DNA of 28,050 bases from Phlegmacium glaucopus. Taxonomy: Eukaryota; Basidiomycota; Agaricomycetes; Agaricales; Cortinariaceae. Both the position numbers and the translations under genes were made by a program. This document shows positions 1-8,062 of the stretch, piece after piece. The stretch's first letter is position 1. Every line of letters begins with the position of its first letter. The notes under the pieces were generated by a model. It was not told where the DNA came from. It saw only the letters and a list, made by a program, of their open reading frames with translations, and ran no database searches. The stretch spans positions 222,350-250,399 of the forward strand of contig MU130029.1 in assembly GCA_015039465.1 (NCBI GenBank), given 5' to 3'.

Positions 1-371
1 AATAAAATGTCCAAGTTACCGTGTTACATGGACATAGACATTACTTTTATAAATAAGTTCAGTGGTTGTGTTATATAAAGGTTATTCTTCATGTAGTAAA
101 AAACCAGACCGTATCACAATCCCCTATGAATAACATAGGCGGAGATGTATACGAATCATACATAAATGAAAGTGAATGAGATACTAGCATAGGGTACGAC
201 GTAGGGAGTAGGATGAGGAACACACGTGGGGAAATAACAACATCATCATCAGGGAAGCGACTACTGTAGTATTGACTACAGTATAGATATAAACCATAGA
301 TGGAACGGGATGGAAGATAATGTGAGATCGACATATATCAACTTGATCGAGTGTACGAACATCATATCTCC

Positions 372-404
372 GTATTCCACCAATAGAAACTATTGGTGGA
401 ATAC
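372..404. repeat. Perfect 15-bp hairpin
   Basis: GTATTCCACCAATAG (372-386) is followed by AAA and then its exact reverse complement (390-404). It lies in the mirror-image block, and a hairpin stays a hairpin after reversal. It may be part of the 3' end of the KDZ element. Confidence 0.8.
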
Positions 405-790
405 ATAAGTTGAACTAAGGGTCCAGTATACAGGAGATTGTGTATCATGTATTAGTTATTATACAGAGTAAATGAAATATTGAAGTCCAAAATAATTATA
501 ATTATATGAGGATAACGTTCTTAGGTTAAGTTTCAACAGTGATCAACCGTTTTACTAAATCATCATAAAAAAGAAAAGTACAAATGAAAATCACTACAGT
601 ATCAATATTGTGGTTATGATGTTTGAAGACCGGAGTTTACAGTTCTATATAAATAAAGATTCTTTATTCTACATTAAAATCTTTTATTTTAAATTTTACT
701 CTTAAAGAACAGATTAACCACTATAGGATTGTTTTCAGATAAAAATTGACCAAGAGTCATGAAATGGGAGGGGGTGTCCAAGGACAGCCT

Positions 791-912
791 GAGGCGTCCT
801 GAGGAGTCCTCAGGACGCCTCAGGACTCCTTAGGAGTCCTCAGGCCTGTAAAATCCTTTCCTACATACGTCTCAGGACGCCTCAGGAGTCCTGAGGCGTC
901 CTGAGACGTATG
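791..912. repeat. Cluster of GTCCTGAGG palindromes
   Basis: There are three back-to-back palindromes. 791-821 has 15-bp arms around one G. 822-840 has 9-bp arms around one T. 864-912 has perfect 24-bp arms around one G (starts CATACGTCTCAGGACG). All are built from a roughly 10-bp unit, GTCCTGAGGC/A. The same type of decamer is arrayed inside the nested element at 4810-4920 and 5505-5556. The cluster lies downstream of the mirror KDZ stop codon, where subterminal repeats of the element would be expected. Confidence 0.75.
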
Positions 913-1005
913 ATTAACTGGTTAAGTATGATAAAAAAAATGTACCCCAATTACTGACGATAAAAAAAATTGTAAATCTCTATACCAATGTGATGACATG
1001 TGACA

Positions 1006-1374
1006 AATAGATCCCGATCTTAGTAGTAACAGTGAGGGACTAAGTGATAATGAGAGACTACTCAGAAGTTGTAGGTCAGGGTTTAGAAGAAGTAGTGGTA
1101 GGAGGACTCTAGGTCGGAAAGCGAAAACAGCTAAATACTGTATAACCCATACCATTTTTTCGTAGTGTACGTTTTTGGTCAACTTTAAAGGCCCTCAGTA
1201 CGCAAATTCCTAACTAAGTTTAGGAGGTTCGGTACGTAACTCGACAAGTGTTTGGACACATAATTTCCGAGCGAATCGTATACCGACAGGTAGTAATGGT
1301 ATACGTTATTATTGTTCTAAACCACGTCTCGGTAGTGGTCCACTTCCTAACGTTATGAAAGCCGTCTCCCTTAG
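1006..1374. pseudogene. KDZ-type transposase C-terminus, readable only in mirror orientation
   Basis: Reading 1374 down to 1006 without complementing gives 122 codons and then TAA. The protein contains the stretches KRAFNTQVCEQLNAWLGGF and LKRMTPGNFNWFLH, the hallmark C-terminal region of Kyakuja-Dileera-Zisupton (KDZ) transposases of agaricomycetes. An acidic, serine-rich tail (ESNSESGSDNDD) follows. The mirror sequence just before it ends in TTACAG, a plausible intron acceptor in the correct phase, so this is probably a last exon. As printed, the DNA cannot encode this protein on either strand. The identification rests on memory of the family. Confidence 0.85.
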
Positions 1375-1457
1375 ACATTGTGCTACTAACTACATCCCTA
1401 TACATAGGTGTGCAAATAAGTAAATATATTACTTAAATGTTTGCCTTGGGATATAGT

Positions 1458-1625
1458 GGTTCAGAATGGTTTGAACCGGTTCAGAACTGGTTCTCAGATT
1501 TCTGGCCAATCAAGAACCAGAACCAGAACCAGATGGCTGAGGCTGAACCAGAACCAGAACAGAACCAGATACTTGGTTTGGTTTGGTTGGTTCTGGTTCT
1601 CTGGACTGGTTCAGAACTGAACTTC
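1458..1625. repeat. GGTTC / GAACC low-complexity repeat
   Basis: A short block is made almost wholly of GGTTC, GAACC and GAACCAGAACC words. A GGTTC-rich left part, a GAACCA-rich middle and a GGTTC-rich right part can pair with one another. The open frames here (Asn-Gln and Pro-Glu runs) are a by-product of the repeat and are not called as genes. Confidence 0.7.
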
Positions 1626-2725
1626 GGCATTCCTATACACACTGTTTAAATGTCTTTTTCATTTCCATTTACATGCTTTATCTGTTAGTGCTGGTTAACT
1701 TAGAAAGGACAAGGTCGCCAGTAACCAAGTTTATACAAAGGTGTCATCTATGGACAACACCTGCTACCATGAGGACTCAGGTAACTACCCTAAGCCCTGA
1801 TAGCAATTGTATGTAAGTATCAAAAATAGGACAGACATTCTTTAAGGAACATGTGATAGGAATCTACTTGGGGATGCACATGTGTATACTACTAAATATG
1901 GGATGGTGAGTGGTAATCTCATTAGTCCATGCTCAATATGGTTTGCATACAATACCTGGGGGAGGGGGAATGGAGTCTGTAAGTGTATGTGTATGTACCT
2001 ATGTAGTGTCCTCTGACATTATCCTCTTAGTTTTCATTATTTCATTTACATGTGAATGACTCACTCTTTACATGCAATTCATTCTCTACTATAAATATGT
2101 CTTTACTACCTTGTATTTTCTCTAGCTAGATCTTGAGAATATAAACCTCTTTAACTCCCTCAAACCCTTTAAGACAATACTGAAAGCATTCGGCAATCTT
2201 AAGAGCTCATCAAACTCAAACAATCTTTTCCAACTGCTTAAAGTCAGAAGTATCTGAACTCTTTGAAGTCATAAAGAGCCAGTGGCACCACCAAACCAGT
2301 TCTGACATGCTACCTTGCACACATCTCCCATGCCCTATTTATCATTGGATTCCAAATGAGACTCAAATAGACATTAAATGACAGTGAAGTGGCCTACTCT
2401 GAAACAGCCTATTTGTCAGGGGACCTCCCTTCGGTCCTACCCTATGCCTCCCAGTCTATGCATAACACCACCCATCACCTCAATCTCATCCATCAAACGA
2501 CAACCCTACGTTATCACCTAGGCCTATGGCACTACCTGACACCCTCTGTCACTATGTGACATCCCATCATGAGCTTCCTACAGAAGCATACCCCTTATCA
2601 CCTCTTTGGCTCTGTCCTGTATGTCTTAGTCACTATGCCTTAGTCATGACCTGGATAGGTACCCACTGATAGGACCCAGGAGATGTCTAGGGATGTAAAC
2701 GCACCATTTTTGCGGTTTCACAACC
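1626..2725. other. Gene-poor stretch
   Basis: No coding sequence is supported. A TATAAATA word at about 2090-2097, followed by pyrimidine-rich DNA, recalls the promoter of an LTR. I could not find matching LTR ends, a primer-binding site or retroelement protein, so no element is called. Confidence 0.5.
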
Positions 2726-2730
2726 TTCGC

Positions 2731-2870
2731 AGTATACTTGCAGATGTTCACAGATACTTGCAGATCATTGCAGGTCATTGCAGATCATTGCAGGTCATCA
2801 CAAATCATCACACATACTTGCAGATCATCGCAGAATACTTGCAGATCATCGCAGATACTTGCAGTCATCA
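2731..2870. repeat. Minisatellite of TTGCAGATCAT-type units
   Basis: About ten degenerate units of roughly 10-17 bp (ACTTGCAGAT, CATTGCAGGT, CATCGCAGAT) follow one another. Overlapping open frames here simply translate the repeat. It may be a subterminal repeat array of a DNA transposon, but no terminal inverted repeats were found around it. Confidence 0.7.
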
Positions 2871-3340
2871 CCAACATTCGCATTATCATTCACAGTTACC
2901 AGCAGTTCTCACAATCTTTAAACACACTTCCAATGAAGGTCACTCAGGTGACTTTATTACTCATCACCTTTATTTTTATCTTGTCTCCTTTATTTGGCTC
3001 TTATCTCCTATGTTTCATTACCAAAATACCAGACCCATGTGACTCCACTTTTACCCACATTTTACATTTCTGTTTCACCTTTCTGCACTTAGCTATTTGC
3101 TAGTTACTATATTATTAGCAGTAGCAAGTAAGGTAAAGAAGACAGCAGAACAGACAAAATTACCACATTTTTGATCCCACCTTTGGAACGTCGTACTAAG
3201 CTACTCTTGCACTCCTTTAAAATCATCCTGCACACTTCGCTTTTTCTGCGCATTATCTTGCACTTTAAAGCAAACCTTCACACCTCATAAAACCTCACTT
3301 TCACCTATTGAAGAGAACTACATCAACCCCACGAACTATG
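2871..3340. other. Non-coding flank left of the Plavaka element
   Basis: No gene is seen. Repeated CTTGCACT / CTGCAC words (about 3205-3290) are loosely related to the minisatellite to the left. Confidence 0.5.
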
Positions 3341-3342
3341 TA

Positions 3343-3371
3343 CATCAGGAAAAACCTCAATTGCTGATTTG
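3343..3371 (+). repeat. Left TIR of the Plavaka element
   Basis: It begins CATCAGGAAAAACCTCA directly after TA. It matches the reverse complement of 11115-11143 at 28 of 29 positions. Confidence 0.9.
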
Positions 3372-4809
3372 TGGCAATAAGTTTGGATCAGCCTCGGTAA
3401 GTGGGAGGGAAGCTGATTTTGACTGACCTACTGAAATAAGCTGGAGTCAGTGATACATCAGCCAACGGTCAGCAGGCTGGTCACTTATTAGATACTTATT
3501 CTTGTACATTATTTACTGATCCCTTGCACATCCAACTGCACATAGAAATATGGGAAATTCGTCCAAAAAGACTATTTAAGAAATATGCGAGTACACAAAT
3601 CTATCCGAGAATGAGTTTACATAAAAAGATACAGCACTTTCAAGGACGTTGCTCAATGACCATGACACAGGTGCTTGCGGACCAAATTTTGGGAAGAGGT
3701 GGATGCTTGAGAGAATGAGTGAAACAGGAATGATGCTTACATGGTGCTCTCCCCGAGCCATCAAGCGCGAAACCTTGAATAAGTTGGAATTTCAATCCTT
3801 CTGAGCTCGAGAAAATGGGGTAAACCACTCGACATAAGCCAAGTGTTTATGCGAGAAAGTACTGGCTGGAAACCAAAGGTCAAGAGCGTGGGGTGGTAAC
3901 GAAAAAATGCATCGGACTTGTCCAATACATAGACCTGATATTGATATTTAGTTGGGCTTCAAGTCAAAGGAGAGAACACGTCAGTGAGAAACATACCTTT
4001 CAAACCAGAGTTACCATGGGGGTCATGGTCCTTAACCTGAATGACAGCAGTATCAAATCGGCCAGGAACAACATTCCTATACTTGTCAAAATGTACCGGA
4101 TCAACATGTATTGAGTCAACCACAATTTCGTCAAGAGGATTCAGGCTGTATATGTCATAGCTGACAAATTTTAGACGGTGAAAGACTGAAACCTTGGAGA
4201 AAGGAATGTGAATTGAATTGGAGGCAATTTCAACTTGGGCTTTTGAGTACTCCGGATGCTGGTACTGAGCAATAAACCGTGATAGAGCAGGAATAAATTG
4301 AGTAGCACCATACTTGGTGCAAACAACCTTGATAGGTATGCTTCGATGGGTTGGGTGCTTTGTCATCCGCAGTCGGCGCTCAGGAATCAGAGAGGGAATA
4401 GGTTTTTGAACATGGAGTGGCATGTTAAATGATGTGTCTAGGCGCTGGCGAAGGTACTTCTCATGTTGCATTATGCGTTCCTTCTGGTCAAGCCAGAGCG
4501 TCATTTGTGGGAACTCATCCTTGAAGTTCGTCGAAGAATAAGCATCCTTTGCAAGATCAATGTGCAGCCGCTCCATAAATTCTGTATTGAAATTGTCTGC
4601 TGAGCCATAGAGCTGAATAAATTTGTAGTAATGACCAGCATTGTGAAGCTTGGGAATCTTGAAATGACTGCGGACATCAGGAAAAATGACTTGTGCCCTA
4701 GGCCGTCCTGAAATGTCCTGGGGTGCCCCAGGCAGCTCAGGGCACTCAGGTCAAGAGGTCGCCCTGGGGTGCAAGTTACCTATGTATGAAAAGTCTTAGG
4801 CTGTCCTGG

Positions 4810-4920
4810 GGCAACCTGAGGCAACCTGAGAGCGTCCTGAGGCAACCTGAGAGCGTCCTGAGGCAACCTGAGGCAACCTGAGAGCATCCTGAGGCATCCT
4901 GAGAGCATCCTGAGGCAGCC
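4810..4920. repeat. Decamer array in the nested element
   Basis: About eleven 10-11 bp units of the form RRGCRWCCTGA stand head to tail. They resemble the GTCCTGAGG palindromes at 791-912. Confidence 0.85.
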
Positions 4921-5504
4921 TTAGTCCCTTTGGATCTGATGCTAGAAAACATATATAAACCAGATATTTGAGTGGTCTCACACAACAGAATAATAATAAT
5001 AACAATAAAATTATATTCAATTATTCTAAACATCATATATAGTACTAGTAATAAAATAATAATAAAATAGTGATACATAAATATACTAGTATAACACTGG
5101 GGAAGTAGGGAATAAGAAAACAAAATTGTGGGTGGTTTATATATCTTTTGGATGGCGCACAGACCATTGGTCACATGATCACAGATAAGCATGATTTCAA
5201 GCATATGGTGCTGGGTCAGGGTAGATTACATAAATTCCAAAAAAGGAAATTTTTTAAAGATGGTAGAGAATTGTTTTAGGACCCTGAATATGTTTAAATT
5301 ATATTAATAGCAGCTCTCCTTATTGAGAAAACTGCAAAATACTTTTTTGGACGCGGCGGTTAAAGATTTTCTAGCAAATTCATAAATTCTAAGGGACTCC
5401 CAGGGCCCCCTGATGTGATTTGGTCCAGATGGTCAATGCACAGGATACACTAAAGGTGTCCTGAGAAAATGGGTGACACTCAAAATTTTACCTGTGCTGC
5501 TCTA

Positions 5505-5556
5505 GGATGTCCTGAGGTGTCCTGGGGTGTCCTGGGGTGTCCTGGGATGTCCTGAG
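5505..5556. repeat. Second decamer array in the nested element
   Basis: Five head-to-tail units of GTCCTGRGGT type lie near the right end of the nested element and are related to the array at 4810-4920. Confidence 0.85.
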
Positions 5557-7889
5557 TAGTGATGTGATACTAACAAATTACCCAAGGCTACCTAGGGCCA
5601 AAATCATTTTTCCTGATGGATACCAAGAGAAATGAAAATGTCACGGTTTAAATGGAACATGTGAAGTGCATCATTCATTTGAGCCAGCATTTCAGAAGTA
5701 TGGATCGGATATCTGGCTAGATAGATGAAATTGAGGACCACGCGGACTGTACGAACCAGTTGTGCATTGGAATGGCCATCGGGAAGTCGAATATTGGCAA
5801 CCAATGCCAAAAGGAACCTTGAAATTTGATCATGTTCCGTGCCAGTAACACGAGACAGATGAGAGATACCCTTCATAAATAGCCGGATGTGGTGATTAGG
5901 GGGGAAACGACGGCACCGAGCATCAATCTCTGCATCTCCACATGTGGCTCGAATCCATGCAATGAGATGTTTGAGAAGACCCTGATACAACTGATGAAGG
6001 ATATTGGGTGTGATAGAGCGGTAGATGTCGACAAAAGGAAGATTTTTCCAAAAAACACACTGAACAGGTTTGATTCCTGCATTAGCGCATGCCTTGGTGA
6101 ATTCGGCAGCTCCTTTATCAATGGCGTTGAGAGCTTTGATGATTTTTGGGTGTCGCGAGGCTCAAGATTACTTTCCCAGTCATCAATGTTATCGCGCGGT
6201 GCAGGACAGATGGGGCAATTACCGGTCTTCACCAGCGAGACCAGGACTTGCTCTGGATAATCGCCCACATAGGTGGTGAGAATAGGGAAACATCTCCTGA
6301 CAGCACCGTCTCCACTGATGAGAATGATTCCATTGCGTCCAGCACTCTCCAGTGGCTTTACAACGACCTGCATGCAATGATGGAAGAGGTTGGACATGCA
6401 GCGGCGACGGGAAGCCTTATTTTTGATATGATCCAGTTTTGATGTTGGGAGATAGGCGAGCAATACCTGGCTTTGTTGAGAAGGTTTTCGGCAGATATTC
6501 TTTGGTATGTTACCAATAGTGAGGTAGACGGGGTATGCCATCTTTCCACGGAATTGCGTGAGCTGAGTTTTATCGGATGAAATGATAATTGGTATGATCA
6601 TGATGTTTTTGCTTCGAGTTGTAGCCTGGACCTTCTTCTAAAGACATTTCGTGAGCACAAACTTGAAGCAAGCACAAAGAGTAAAATAAGATTGATGAGA
6701 TAATTACCTGGGTATCCCACCACCACTTTCCTGTGTTCATCTCATGGTAAATCCAGATCGTCATGTCTTGATCTGCGTAAAGTCATTCAGGCTCAAGAAT
6801 AAGGTCACCCTCGAAATCCGGGTCACCCCACAGAGCGCGAAGACACTCGATGATATCGCGTGTATAAAACTCTAACACTTCACCACTCTGTACAACCTCC
6901 TGACGTGTAAATTGTGGCCGTCCAGGTAATTTAGTGTAGATGATTTGGTTGAGTTCGTCCGAGTTCTTGTACGACAGGTTGAGGGCTTCGCAGACCTGTC
7001 AAAATGGCCAGACATGTATGAGCACCATAATATAGGAAAGAGACAACCAATTGAAATGTACACCGTCAATTGCCAGAAGATCAGAAAACGCCATTGACCC
7101 AACTCCCCTCAGTTTGGCCCATCTCGCAATTTCCCAGTCCTTCCTTGAATTGAATGGGGCCCAGGGGTTATCTCCACCACCAAGAGCAGCAGTGTATCCG
7201 TAGTCTCTGGACTCCTTGCACATTAAGGGTTGGCCAGCCCGTGCGCTTGGATGTTTGTTGTTGTACCAGATCCTGACAGTAGGCTTGACTCCATGGCCAT
7301 CTCCAATAATAAATCAATCAACATTGCGCTGTGTGTGACCCTCAAGTTCATTGTTGTTGTTTTTGTCATCCTGAAGTAGGACATTGCTGGAATTGAGTTG
7401 ACTCAGATCATCTTCTGCTTCCTGACGAGGAGCCCCCTCTCGAGGCGGTTCCCAGCTTTTCTCCAATTCCGCAACCATGTTCGCCATTTCTTCACCACCA
7501 TCTTCATCATCATCTTCATCGTCAGACACCTCCACCATAGGTGGTGCCATTTCTTCATCATCACCTTCTTCTTCATTATCTGAGTCTTCATCATCATATC
7601 CATCCATCAGAGGTGGCGGGTCGACATTGTTATCTTGTCCAAATGTATCTGATGCGTAGTCCTGAGTGGTCCTAAAAGTGTCGCCTTGGAACGGTACAGC
7701 TTCTGCATCTGAGCCAGCACCAGAAGTCTCTTTGGAACTCATCAGCAGTTCATATGTGTCATTTGCCTTCTTGAGTTTGTTGAAAACGGCACAACACAAA
7801 GGGTCTCGCGAGAGGGCTAAATGAGATTGATAACCCCGGAGTGAAAAAATGTTGTCGCAGCCGGGACAGGTAGCTGATTGTGAGGGCAT

Positions 7890-8062
7890 TGCAGTGGGTA
7901 ATAAGGACTTAGGAGCAGGATTGGGCAGACGGCAATGTTCGGCAGTGAGCAGCGGAGGCAAATCATGGCATTGCAAAACTGAACAGTACCAACAAACAAA
8001 CCACCGGTGGCGCAATCAACCATCGATCTCCCACCATCATAGTGCTCCCTCGTTAGACCAGC
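7890..8062. promoter_or_regulatory. Divergent promoter region of the transposon
   Basis: The start codons of the transposase (7889, minus) and the DUF6532 gene (8063 or 8102, plus) face away from each other across about 173-212 bp, so they must share this region. No clear TATA box was seen. The element therefore probably controls both genes together. Confidence 0.5.

Larger units (their letters stand above)
1..1440. other. Mirror-image block (reversed, not complemented)
   Basis: No convincing coding sequence can be read here on either strand. Reading the printed strand right to left without complementing gives a long KDZ transposase reading frame (1374 down to 1006). Base composition agrees: in 1-780 I count 16 CG against 3 GC dinucleotides, an odd CpG excess that becomes normal CpG depletion when reversed, whereas 1441-1800 has 3 CG and 10 GC. 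The block runs to the left edge of the window. Its right border lies somewhere between about 1375 and 1440 and cannot be fixed by eye. A natural inversion gives the reverse complement, so this is most likely an assembly or data-handling artefact, or deliberate. Confidence 0.82.
4675..5618. mobile_element. Nested 944-bp non-autonomous element (MITE-like), Plavaka-type ends
   Basis: The ends match over 28 bp (4675-4702 against the reverse complement of 5591-5618, 25 of 28), starting CATCAGGAAAAATGA. This shares its first 12 bases with the TIR of the host Plavaka element. A 2-bp GA duplication (4673-4674 and 5619-5620) flanks it. Removing the element and one GA restores the transposase reading frame exactly (GIRSHFKIPKL). 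It has no convincing gene. The interior holds two arrays of a decamer, 4810-4920 (GGCAACCTGA / GAGCGTCCTGA) and 5505-5556 (GTCCTGGGGT). The 142-residue open frame over the first array is a repeat artefact. Confidence 0.9.
3576..7889 (-). pseudogene. Plavaka-family transposase, disrupted
   Basis: Reconstructed exons (minus): 7889-7062, 6995-6708, 6637-3997 (interrupted by the nested element) and 3934-3576. The N-terminus has a zinc-finger-like CPGC...RGYQSH motif, then an acidic linker. The core has the family-type stretches NTGKWWWDTQ, YPVYLTIGNIPKNI, VGDYPEQVLV and ERLHIDLAKDAY, and a C-terminal HLFPKFGP. It would be a DNA-cutting transposase acting on the element's TIRs. It cannot make full-length protein. 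There are in-frame TGA stops at 7314-7316, 6783-6785 and 3792-3794, a one-base loss in an A run (T run 6143-6147 on the plus strand), and the insertion at 4675-5618. Each TGA could derive from CGA by C-to-T change. An upstream ATG at 8013-8015 is possible, but MPSQ at 7889 fits the family better. Confidence 0.88.

Noticed and set aside
922..1405. Minus-strand open frames of 86 and 61 codons
   Set aside because: They are incidental in the mirror-image block; the meaningful frame there is the uncomplemented reverse reading.
1437..1649. 70-codon frame rich in Asn-Gln and Pro-Glu
   Set aside because: It is a translation of the GGTTC / GAACC repeat with no family features.
2689..2706. TAGGGATGTAAACGC as a possible hAT terminal repeat
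   Set aside because: No matching inverted copy was found nearby; a ten-base partial match at about 1390 lies at the edge of the mirror block and does not extend.
4776..5204. 142-codon minus-strand frame with repeated SGCLRTL motifs
   Set aside because: It is produced by the decamer array of the nested element; the rest is AT-rich DNA with no domain.
5889..6442. Plus-strand frames of 123 and 98 codons
   Set aside because: They are antisense to the clearly recognisable transposase core on the minus strand.
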